This document shows positions 11,602-21,699 of a stretch of DNA of 64,000 nt, one piece after another. The stretch spans positions 18,187,299 to 18,251,298 of the forward strand of contig BSYO01000009.1 of the NCBI GenBank assembly GCA_033239525.1. The letters are read 5' to 3'. Each line of letters starts with the position of its first letter. Position 1 is the first letter of the stretch. The stretch is from Nepenthes gracilis (taxonomy: Eukaryota > Streptophyta > Magnoliopsida > Caryophyllales > Nepenthaceae). Both the position numbers and the translations under genes were made by a program. The notes beneath the pieces were generated by a model that worked only from the letters and a program-made list of their open reading frames with translations, was not told the origin of the DNA and made no database searches.

Positions 11602-11730
11602 ATGCCCAACGGCATTCATTTCATTATTCCGTCTTGAAAAAGAAAGAAAACAGAACCTCCAGTTACTTTGAGCCATTGCTTTCCTTCGATTCAATCACCC
11701 AGGCACAGAAACACACCAGAAGATCGATTC

Positions 11731-12198
11731 ATGGCCATGAACGATAGCATTCCACAAGCAACGCCGCAGCCGCAGTCGCCTCAGCTAGCCTTGCCGGCGC
11801 CCTGGATCTGCTTCGACAAAACACACAACCCTCAGACTCCGGCAACGCCGTCGCCGCTGAGGATGATTCTGCACCGTTTGGAAGAGATCGATATCGAAAG
11901 CAAGGAACTGTTGAAGAAGCTATTCTCCATGCTTGAGAAAGACATGAGGCTAGAGGCGTACGTAAAGAGGAGGTTAGACGATCCTAAGGTAAGTGATATG
12001 TGGAGGTTGGTAGAGGTAATTCTTGCTGCCAAACAAGGAACTATCAGTTCCGATCTGTTAATGAATTCCGTCGACGGTGACGGTATCGTAAATAACGGCG
12101 TGAAGACAAGGAGTACGGATGATGAGGAGGGAAGGATTAAGTTGGAGAGGTTTAAGGTCAAGACGCTGGGAATGGATAAAGACTTTACGAAGGTGTAA
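11731..12198 (+). CDS. Small plant protein with MLEKDMRLE / RRLDDP helical block (paralog 2)
   Basis: A 155-residue protein of the same unrecognised family as the product at 6204. The start is the first ATG in frame (ATGGCC, 11731); a second ATG two codons later could also serve. Residues 1-37 are Pro/Gln-rich and probably disordered, with an ALPAPWICFDK segment absent from the paralog. Then ATPSP (38-42), RLEEI (49-53), ES.ELL.KLF (56-65), MLEKDMRLE (67-75), RRLDDPKVS (80-88), and MWRLVEVILAAK (90-101). The C-terminal part is acidic, ending with LERFKVKTLGM, clearly related to LQRFKIRTLD in the paralog. By eye about 44 of 64 aligned core residues are identical. Both lie on +, 5.5 kb apart, with two solo LTRs between: a tandem duplication later spread by insertions. 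Function unknown. Confidence 0.8.
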   Translation: MAMNDSIPQATPQPQSPQLALPAPWICFDKTHNPQTPATPSPLRMILHRLEEIDIESKELLKKLFSMLEKDMRLEAYVKRRLDDPKVSDMWRLVEVILAAKQGTISSDLLMNSVDGDGIVNNGVKTRSTDDEEGRIKLERFKVKTLGMDKDFTKV

Positions 12199-12837
12199 GG
12201 GATTCCGATGAATATAGAACGAAACCGCCATTTTAATGGAGATAAAGGAAGCTTATACATTCAAATTTCAAATTCTGCAGATCCATGGCAGAAATAGAAT
12301 CATGCGATGACAGGCATAGAAAAATAGGCTGAGATCATTTGAATTTTACTGTTTTTATAATATGGTGTTGTAAATTTGAAATGTTGTGTGATAATTTATT
12401 ATTTCTAAAGAGGGACAAGGCATTGTGAATTGATTAATCTGTTGAAATTCTTTGAAAACTCACTCTCTTAATTTTAGAATTAAACATTGGAACGAATTGC
12501 CGGAGAGTTAGCTGAGATCACAAGAGAGATAAAAATAAATATTTTTAAAGATTTTATTTCTCTAAAAGAAGAATTGATTTAATTTTTAATAATAGTCCTT
12601 AGGTATTTAATAAATAATTATATTATTTTTTTTAAAAAAAGAAAGACTACCATTTTTTTTCTCAAACAAAATATCCAAACCATCTAATATTTACTGGAGA
12701 ATTATGGTTAAATAACATTAAATCAATCCATCTTTTAAAAGATAGAAATTTAAATCCCAAAACAAGTGTGCTATTTTTTAAAAAGCTACTATTTATACTC
12801 CAAAGTTTATACTATTTTTGCAAAAAACTATGTCCTT
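12199..12837. other. 3' flank of the 11731 gene and AT-rich spacer
   Basis: Contains the probable 3' UTR (to about 12450), then AT-rich DNA up to the gypsy insertion. No coding signal. Confidence 0.5.
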
Positions 12838-12842
12838 ACTAT

Positions 12843-13119
12843 TGATGCATCCTAGATTTAAATCTTGGATGGATTTGGGTTCAGCTGCTTATTAGGCTTG
12901 TGTTGATGTCGAGTCCGGTCTCCATCCGGTGTGCCTTGGATTCTATACATTACAACAGAAGACAAGAAATTAGAGAAAAATGATGGGACTTTCTTATCGA
13001 TTTATCCTATAACGTTCAAATCAATAATCTACATTCCAAAATGAAAAAGGTAAAAATAGAGTATGTTGGAATAAATGCCAGGAAGAAAATTTGTGAATCT
13101 AAATCGGTGGTGCCCTCGT
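12843..13119 (+). repeat. LTR head, left arm of a 1.5-kb inverted repeat
   Basis: Starts TGATGCATCC. It aligns with the reverse complement of 14076-14354 through CTTG.GTTGATGTC, then ACAACAGAAGAC, then GATTTATCC, then GTGAATCTAAATC, at roughly 75 percent by eye. The same head opens the interrupted LTR at 21705. Confidence 0.8.
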
Positions 13120-13558
13120 CGTAGAATGGCTCAGGTCGTAGTGCGCTCGTGAAAAGCGGATTCTTTGATCATTGGGTTCGTTGGGAATGAGTAGTGGAAA
13201 AGAGAATAGTAATGGATCGCTTGAAAGATGAATGCTTATGCGAGTTTCGGTATTCCAGAAACCGTGCCTTTGGAGTGCATCCCGGTGGCTGCTTATGTAT
13301 TACTCTCTTTCTCTTTCCCTGTCACTGTTGTTTTGTTGCACAATTGCCTTTGAAGGATGTATAACTTGTCAGGAGAAAGTTAATAAGAAACCTTATAGCT
13401 GTTTATGCAAACAATTTATCTGTTGCTACCTTTTTTTTGGTTGCTGTGCACATCTTATTATTTTTATTGCTTTCACTATTATTATTTTATTCTCCAGAAC
13501 GGCATAGGAATTTTGGGTCCTAGCCGAGCGGCATGACATATGGAAAGGCAGTAGTTTC

Positions 13559-14010
13559 GGAGCCAGGATGGTCTGGTCGAAGAAAGCTAGGAGATAGTTG
13601 ACCGACTGCATTGACCGAACCATTGTGATTCGGAGAGTAGGGCGAAGCTGGAACGTTAGTTGACCAATCTCGTGGACCAAATCGTCGCAATCCGGAGAGA
13701 AAGCAATGTCGAAATGGCGGTTAATAGACTTTGTTGAACAAACTGCTTGAATTCGGAGAGAAATCAGAGCCAGAATGATGGTTGATCGGCTTCGTTGACC
13801 AAATTGCCTAAATTGGAGAGCAGGTAGAGCCGGAATGGGGGTTGACCGATTTCGTTGACCAAATCACTTGAATCCGGAGAGAAAGCGGAGCAAGAATAAT
13901 GATTGACCCGCTCCGTTTGACCAATCTATCGGAATGCGAAGAGCGGAGCGGAGCCAGTATGGCTGTTGACCGATTTTATTAATCGGCTAGAATCCGGTGA
14001 ATAAACGGAG
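13559..14010. repeat. 61-bp minisatellite rich in TTGACC, about 7 copies
   Basis: Degenerate units of about 57-64 bp, each with a GGTTGACCG half, a CGTTGACCAAAT half, and a TCCGGAGAGAAAGC tail. Most units carry two TTGACC W-box cores. It occupies the loop between the two inverted LTR-head arms. Confidence 0.8.
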
Positions 14011-14075
14011 TGGCTTTGATATATTGTCATATTCTACCGCCGGTTGGGCACTTGATGGGTTGTTGAATGACTTGG

Positions 14076-14354
14076 GGGCTCGTGCACCTCTGATTTAGAT
14101 TCACAAATCCTTTTCTCAAAATTCATTCCATCATACTCTGCTTTTACCTTCATCATATTGGAAGGCAGATTACTGACTTGAGTTTCGAAGGATAAATCGG
14201 GGAGTGAATCCCGTTATTTTTATTTGATTTCTCGTCTTCTGTTGTGGTGTGTAGGATCTAAGGTGCGCCAGACGAAGATTGGATCTGACATCAAGACAAG
14301 CCCAAGGAGTAGCTGAACCCGAATTCGTCCAAGATCGGATCTCAACGCGAAAAG
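14076..14354 (-). repeat. Inverted LTR head, right arm of the inverted repeat
   Basis: The reverse complement of this block matches the LTR head at 12843. It begins on + near TGATGGGTTG (about 14053), which resembles the reverse complement of a TACCCATCA LTR end, so it may be an internally deleted minus-oriented LTR nested in the gypsy element. Confidence 0.75.
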
Positions 14355-14469
14355 GTCTGCAACCTCCTCACTGGTGGAGGAGATGGTTTGTAAAATATGG
14401 AACTGCGTGTTCAAAGGAGAAGTTGGTGAACACTCGGCCAATCTGAGGAGATCTCCTTTTGCCATGAAG

Positions 14470-15360
14470 ATCCGGACCAAGCCATTACGAACAAAATTCA
14501 AAATGCCGATCCTAGAAACTCATGATGGAAGTATCAATCCCATGGATCACCTTGATTACTTCTGTACTTTACTCAACTTCCAGAGCCTAGAGGAAGTTTC
14601 TATATGTCAATACTTTCCCCTCACTTTGAAGGGGGATACCAGGATCTGATTCTATTGACTCTCGGCGAATTCAATGTGATGTTTTAAAGATTTTGTTGAT
14701 AGCTTCATGGCACAGTATGCTTCAGACCGTTGCGACGAGCAGCGGCTATGGTTCCTCGCCCACATCAAACAGAGGTTGAGTAAGAGCCTAAGGATGTTCC
14801 TAGGGTGATTTATCACTGAGGCTCAAAAAATAACCAGGTTGACCGACGAGGTGAAGTATAGCAGCTTCTTTTTTGCTCTGGGTCTTAGAGATTTCTTCAA
14901 ATATCTGGCCTACAAAGAATCACAAACGTTTCGGAAAGCAAAGGAGGCCAATAAGCCGAAGTATCTGGAATAAGTCGATCAACCTTGCTCCTTGCCAATG
15001 GAAGGAAAAAGGAAGAATGGGAGCTATGGCAACCATCAAAGGAAGCAGCCTAGAACTAAGATGCCCATGCAAAGGGAGTTCTGGCCGATTCATTTGACTG
15101 CGTTGAATGGCTCTTGGGTAAACGGCCACATGCAGATTCGAAAGGAGAAATTCATCAAATCGCCAAACCCGATGAAGAACCCTGACGGAGGAGATCCGAC
15201 GAAGTACTATAACTTAGATCAATCTCCGGATTACAACACAGAATACTACAGGGCTCTACAAAGAGGGATCGAGGAGCTGATCCACCAGGACTACCTCATC
15301 AAGTTCCTAACAAACCCAGGACAAAATTTCGGTCCCTCAGGTGAGGAAATGCTCGAGTAG
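14470..15360 (+). pseudogene. Ty3/gypsy gag, decayed
   Basis: Structural gag gene of the element at 12843-16189, broken by stops and frame changes. A first stretch (14503-14646) holds the usual gag opening with DGS..P.DHLDYF and FPLTLKGD. After a frame change, about 14690-14945 reads FVDSF...LAHIKQRLSKSLRMF and then ITEAQKI..LTDEV, a typical retrotransposon gag core. The C-terminal part (about 15170-15330) corresponds to the YC.FH....GH.TE.C region that normally precedes a polar EELI...YL helix, but its cysteines and histidines have become Tyr, Asp or Asn. No product can be made. Family assignment is from the pattern of these motifs. Confidence 0.75.
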
Positions 15361-15479
15361 TAGCAACAGTCGAGGAATCGGGTCACAGCCAAGGTCGTCA
15401 ACATGGTGTCCACTAGACCACCGAAGGCTTACCATGCAGATCGCTAGGGGAAGCAAATTGGGTACAAGAAACAAAGGGT

Positions 15480-16189
15480 GGGGGATGATATTATTAGTTT
15501 TGATAACGACGATATGGTACATGTAATCTCCCCCCATACTGACTCTCTGGTTGTATCCACACTTATTTCAGACGGTACTCTAAATTAGCAATTGAAACAA
15601 GTTTTTATTGATAATGAAAGTTTTCGTGATTTACTTTACTTCGATGCATATTTCAAATTGAGATTTAAAAGAATCAAGTGAAACCGGCCAAAAGTCCACT
15701 GTACGGGTTGGATATAAATTGGTGGCCGTCCAAGGGATCATCCGAGTAGAAGTCACCTTAGGCACATACCCAAGAGCGATGAGCTGCATGCTTACTTTCT
15801 TAGTTGTCGACTTACTTTCCGTGTACAATGCCATACTCGGCCGTCCATGCTTGGCAGTATTCGGGGCCGTGACGTCGATACCCCATCTAAAGTGAAATTT
15901 CGAATAGCATGCTGTATTGACGAAGTATTGGGTGACCAGATGACAAGTTAAACATGCTACTTGATCCAATTCATCCCAAACGACATCGATTGACCAGCGG
16001 ATGATTTGGACCATCGAGACGACATGATCCTACAGTAGGTGCAGTCCTTCTAGGCCATCGACCCTTACTCCTGGGTCTAGATAATCCGAAAAAATGCATA
16101 CAGATAGGGGGCTTACTCGTCAAACCCTTGCGTGACTAGCTAATCATCTTCTTAAGACAAAATGCAGATGTCTTCACATGGACGCATCA
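15480..16189 (+). pseudogene. Ty3/gypsy protease / start of pol, decayed and truncated
   Basis: In scattered frames, the active-site-like VDNES/IDNES region is followed by FDAYFKL. VYNAILGRP (about 15821-15847) and GAVTSIPHLK follow, the hallmark end of gypsy aspartic proteases. NADVFTW (about 16160-16180) is the conserved linker before reverse transcriptase. Several in-frame stops are present. Coding similarity ends at 16189, exactly where the element ends. No reverse transcriptase, RNase H or integrase follows. Confidence 0.7.
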
Positions 16190-16192
16190 ACT

Positions 16193-16250
16193 ATTTTCAC
16201 GTTAGTCCATCTACAAAAGCAATTTTCACATTAGTCCATCTACAAAAGCA
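16193..16250. repeat. 29-bp tandem duplication next to the gypsy TSD
   Basis: 16193-16221 and 16222-16250 are the same 29-bp unit (ATTTTCAC.TTAGTCCATC...) with one G/A difference. It starts inside the ACTAT target duplication. Confidence 0.9.
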
Positions 16251-19190
16251 AGTTAAAAACTAATTACATTTTAAATAAAGCGGGTTACAACTCGTTATAT
16301 AGACTCTTAAGTATAAATTCAATAATCTGAGTATAAATTTTTTTTAAAAAAAATCTAAATTTTAAATATCTTTTTCTTGAAAAAAAAAATCTACAAATTT
16401 ATATCAAATAGTTTCAAAATAATGGATCTGTGTCAAGGTGCATGTCTTTGGTACCAAAATCTGAATTTATTTCATCTTATAACCCAAAATTAATTCAAAA
16501 TCAGGCTCTAAAACTTAAATAAAAAAATTAATTATTTAATTAACCAATTTAAATTCAAATCAAAATTTGAGATTTGAACCTACATCAAACATTGCTAACC
16601 AGTTTGAATACTTATTTAATATCTAAATGCATGATTTTAACGTCATATTTGAAAGAGAATCTGAATACTCTTCAAGTGGTCAATTCAAATTACAAGTAAT
16701 AAAAAAGTATCTTAATCAAAATTAGAATATCATTATTGGCTAATAGGTATATATAAATGCCAATCAAAAAGAGAAATTATCAATTTGAAGTATCAAAATT
16801 ACATTATAATAATTTAAACATTTTAAAAACTACTCTCAACAAAGTCTTCCTCAATTTAAAAATTTTCGTTTGTTCAAATCTTCTAATTTAAAAGGTTACC
16901 AAACAATGACAATAATAAATCTAACACTTAGCAATATATATAACTTTATATATGAATATATATCAAATAAAATATATTAAAGATGGCATTATGATCAAAA
17001 TCTAAATGTCAATAATATCAATTTCTTAAATAAAAATAGAAAACTTGTTCACCAATGATTGAGCATGCTAGAAACTATACAATTATGAAAATTATAAAAA
17101 AATATATATATTAATAATCAATCATTTCGAAAGCTATACAATAAATGCTTAAAACCGTGATATGTGAAAAATCAAATAATACATACAAAAGTATGAAATA
17201 TACAAAAATCATATTAATATATAAGAATTAATGATCGGTAAGAACTTTACCAATAAGGTCAAAGTTCAATTGTAATTATTTTCACGTAGGTAATATGCAA
17301 ATATTTACGATCCCATAGACAGGTCGACTATATATTATTTTCGATAACTGATGCCAAACACTACTTATTTTTTCTATGGATATTAGATTTGACTTTTAAT
17401 TTATAAATAATATATTATTAAATATATTTTATTAATTTTTTATAATAATTTTTATTTAGTCAAATTAAAAACTCCATATAATGCAAAGTTACATAGAATA
17501 TGAGCTTTATAAAATATAAAGTTAAATTAAAAGTTATTATTGTTATTTATAATGATTTTTAATTAAAATACGAGCTTTATAAAATTTTTTGCATCGAGAG
17601 TAAAATTAGATCAATACAAAGCAAAGTTACATAGAATAAGAATATATGAGTATTTAAATAATAAAATACTCAAAATTTAAAAAATATTACCCTTGTAACA
17701 AAGGATTTAAATGCACATTCATTTACTAAAATTTATCAAAAATTGCCTGATTTTTTTTCTCAAATTCACATTCTCCCTTCTCTCTATTTTCTTTTCCTCT
17801 TTTCTTCCCATCTATTTTCTAAAACATTTAGCAAAATTGAGTTAAAATTGATCATATAGCCGATCTGTAAAAAAAATTGGTACACATATATTGCTTACGT
17901 GTGACCTAGATAAAGATATTAATTTTGTGTTTTATATAGGTGCCCATTAAACACCAACATTCTACTTTAAATGTATAAGAGTACCACTTGACCATATCTT
18001 AGGCATGAGTATTCATTTTATAACACAGACAGCAAGTATCACTGGTCCTAATTTACTTTATCCCGAAAATTAATCTTAAAATTTTAATAATTTAATTAAA
18101 TTTAATATTATTAAAATAATTTTTAAAATTTATTCCTCATATTATGTGCCTCACAGATAAGGTGCAACCGTCTAAACTCCTATTTTTCCTATTCCTTCAC
18201 AGCTTGATTCATAAAATTGGTGTATATATAAAGCATAAATATTTTTGATATCCTTTCTTGCCAAATAGTAATATGATTTCATAGGCCAACAATATTTGAA
18301 AGCCTAGAAATGTTGTTGTGGCTTTAAACATTCTTCATATAAATGAGAAATATTTTAATATGGAAAGGTTTCATTAGGATTAAATCAACATATACTTAAA
18401 CATGTATATATAACTGAAATGGCCATCACAAGGGTGCGTTCCAACAATTATTTATGTTATAATCTTAAGATTTATTGGAAAGTAAACTAAAAATGACTAA
18501 TTGCATTTGGCGTTTATTGAAATATTTAACAAAATCTATAGCTTGTGTCGAACTTTGCAAAAGTAATATCATGAAGAATGGGCATCTGGGGTTGCTATTT
18601 AGGTTGAAATTTCTGGGTTTGATGTGCTTTACTTATAACTCATTTGTAACTTTATTTATTTAACTAAATTTATAAAATAAAAGAAAAAATATTTTTCTAC
18701 CTTAAAGTAGTAAATTAGACGCAATATAAAATTTATGCCTTAAAAAAGATAAAATATGTATATATATATATATTATTTTTTTAAAAAAAATTATTGAGTT
18801 ATAAATAATTATATGAATAATATTTCTTTAAATAAAAGGCCCACCAAAAAGCATATCGTGAGTCTACTTCGGTCCAGATTAAATTGGGCCAATAGCGGAA
18901 GTGGGCCGGAAGAGTACCTATTGGACTATTGTAAACGTTTTTTAACATGCAAAATATATTTTTTAAATCATTATATTCTAATTTTCTCAATTTTTTTTTT
19001 TAAAAAACGATTGAGGTTTATTGTATGATTTTTATATTTAAAATAATTTTTTTAAAAGAAAAAGACATTATATACAATTTTTCACAATTTTTTAAAAAGC
19101 AGACTGAGGATTCTACATATATTTTTAAGTTCTTTTTTACGATTTTAATTAAAATTATCTTGAAGAGCATCCTAAAAATATTTTGGATTA
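16251..19190. other. AT-rich intergenic block, no gene
   Basis: About 2.9 kb of AT-rich sequence with short spurious frames only. A pyrimidine-rich run lies at about 17765-17815. Three GGCCCA/TGGGCC words, the known site II/TCP-type motif, cluster at 18838-18915 with no convincing gene beside them. Confidence 0.6.
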
Positions 19191-19195
19191 AATTT

Positions 19196-20225
19196 TGATG
19201 GGTATACTATGGTTGGGCTGTCTCAACGGTCAAAGAAGGCCCAAATAGCCTCTTAGACGATCAACTCTAACGTTGGCCCAACAGGAGGTGAAGGTCCAAA
19301 TCCTAAAATGTCCAAACGCTCTCCCAACGATCAACGCCAGCGTTGACTGTTGAGATATAGGCGGGTGGCCAACTCGCACCCAAAACGGTCAACTCGAGCG
19401 TTGACCGAAATCACCGTAACAACAGGCCAAAAATAAAAGGTTTTTTACATATCTGACCCACTTGAGCCTACGATCCAGCAGATGACCGGCAACGACTCTT
19501 TCAACACCTTCCACAAACTCAGTCAGTACCCAAAAAAGGATAATGACAAAATCAATACCCTTCCCATAACGAAGGCGCCAGATTTTTTCAATCTTCTGCC
19601 AACTAGGGCTCTTCAACGGTAGAATGCATGGAAGGAAGGTGAGTAATTTGGAAAGCTGCTAACCGCCAGGAAGGAAAGTAATCTTTGCCAGTTTGACAAC
19701 TTGTGCCTCCCTATAGAAGGAAAGCCATCCCAAATAATGCAAGGGATCACATATTCCAACTAAAGAAGATTACCCTATCATCCTTTAAGTAAACCCTAGA
19801 ATTTTCATTCAATACACGCAAGCTTTTACTCACACAACGTCCACAACAACTAACGCAGACATACAATTCTCTGCTCCCTGCTGACACTCAAAACACTCAA
19901 GGCATACAAACGTGCTTCTGACAGCTGTTTACTGCCTCCTCACGATCCAAATTCAAGAAGACGGCTTTGCCTCTCTTTCGTCTGGAGATCCATACACTCT
20001 CACACTCTCTTTTTCAATTCTCTATTTTCAGTAACTTTCTCAGATTTCGAAAACTGTTTACTTACTTGAGTATCGGAGTGTTTTCGGTGGGACAACTTTC
20101 CGCCGGCACATTGACCTCCCGTTTGTTTTAGTGGTGTGCAGGATCCAAACTCAGTGAATATAGCTGGAATCAAGACAAGCGGATCGGCCGAAATCTGTTC
20201 GAAGTTCGGATCCAAGGACGCATCA
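19196..20225 (-). mobile_element. Solo LTR, TGATG family, minus orientation, with TSD
   Basis: The + strand starts TGATGGGTATAC and ends GGACGCATCA (1030 bp). It is flanked by exact AATTT copies at 19191-19195 and 20226-20230. Its reverse complement is collinear with the LTR at 9476-10491 from the GCGTCCTTGGATCC start through the CACCGAAAACACTCCGA block to the GTTGACCGTT words near the end. The two form an inverted pair about 9 kb apart around the 11731 gene. Confidence 0.9.
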
Positions 20226-20230
20226 AATTT

Positions 20231-21699
20231 ATAATTTATAGTATTTTATAAATATCTATTTTTAAAATAAAAAAACCCCCTTATTATGACTTCTTATATT
20301 ATTATTTTAAATTCATAATATATTCGTATAAAAGCTAGTTGCGTGCTTTAAATCGTTTCAATCGATCTAATTTTGGAGGCCAACTAATTCCCAATTCTCT
20401 AATGACTTCGAGGCCCATTTTAATAAATAAAATGAAAGTCAGCATTTTTCATTAAGAAATTAATTAATTAATTAATTAATTACGTAATTTTGCTCAATGC
20501 ATAATCATGATCTTCTTGACTTACTCCATTTAAGCAATATGGCCGATAGTTGATGTTCTTTTTAGAAACTTTTCAGCAATATCATTATTAATAGTTCTGT
20601 AGAAAGTGTGCGTCTATAGACGATCCATCCCTAAACTTTATATTTTTTTTCCTTTACAATCTATTTTTCTTTTATTTTTTTATTTTTTTTTAAAAAAAGG
20701 AGTGATGTGGTCGTCTCACCACATATTGAATGCAATGAGTCTGAGATCAACTTATAAGGAATAAAAGGCAAAAAAGTAGCTATGGGAACTTAAAGAATCA
20801 AAAAAGTAGCTATGGGAATATGTTATATAACCATTTTATACTTTATTTTAAAGATGACAATTTTGGCCTGTCCGTGGTGCAACGAATTATCCTGATAGGT
20901 CAACATAAGAAAAAATTAATTTGATCGATGTTGGGGAGCTTTCTTTAGAAAATTGAAAATAAATTTTTTGTAGATAGGACAATTTCGTTAATACTTACCT
21001 TGCTCTGAAAATTAACCCAAACCCACCATTTATATAATACTATGAAATTATATCGACATCTATCCCAAAGATACTCTGAAATAAAAAATTTTTTGTATCC
21101 CAAATCACTATAACAAACAAAAAATTTATCTAAAATCTAAATTAATATTCAAGGTTATCCACGAAATTTTTGCTCCTAACACTAGATTTCAAATTTGTAA
21201 TTCTAAAACAAGAATTCCTCTCTCACCGTTTCAAATATTTTTGGATATCAGATTGAGGTGGGGATCTTGATCATTGTGGGGAAGTCTATTAAAATTTGTA
21301 CCCAGTTGGGATTTGAGGCCGGAATTGGACAAAAATTAACAATTTGTTACTGGGATCGAGATCGAGATTGGGTACTACATGTCTCAAACCATTCCATTGC
21401 CGTGCCCGATTTGTTTGCACTTTAAATCCTCACTAGAATCCCACGAGCACACAAATGTCAAGGAATTAATACACTGCCAACCTCAAACTGAATCCTTTTA
21501 TTGTTTATACATGAATTAAACATTGCATATTCCCCGATTATTTGATGTAACTTTTTTATATATTTGAAAGTTTTCAAAAATTGAACTCTAAATCATCTGA
21601 ACACCTTAGATCATACGTGATACTAAGGAACCAAGTCCCTATATTCTAAATGTGAGCCTAGTTCCTCATATATTACTAACTTGAAAAAAAATATGCTTT
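20231..21699. other. AT-rich intergenic block, no gene
   Basis: Contains an (AATT)n run at 20458-20481 and an imperfect duplication of AAAAAAGTAGCTATGGGAA near 20770-20820. No coding signal. Confidence 0.6.

Larger units (their letters stand above)
12843..16189 (+). mobile_element. Rearranged Ty3/gypsy element: 5' LTR part, gag and partial pol, 3' LTR lost
   Basis: The left end TGATGCATCC is the LTR start of the TGATG family. The right end is GGACGCATCA. Both are flanked by an exact ACTAT duplication (12838-12842, 16190-16194). The right terminus falls inside pol-like coding sequence (NADVF.W region), so the element kept its outer TSD while losing the rest of pol and the 3' LTR. The simplest reading is a deletion between a coding CATCA and the terminal CATCA of the 3' LTR. 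The 5' part (12843-14354) is itself rearranged: an inverted copy of the LTR head lies at 14076-14354, with 61-bp repeats between. The gag and protease type (NAILGRP, NADVF) suggests the Tat/Retand-like gypsy group; that lineage call is inference. Confidence 0.75.

Noticed and set aside
11832..12260. 142-codon minus-strand frame
   Set aside because: Antisense shadow of the conserved gene at 11731; Ser/Leu-rich composition results from codon structure of the + strand.
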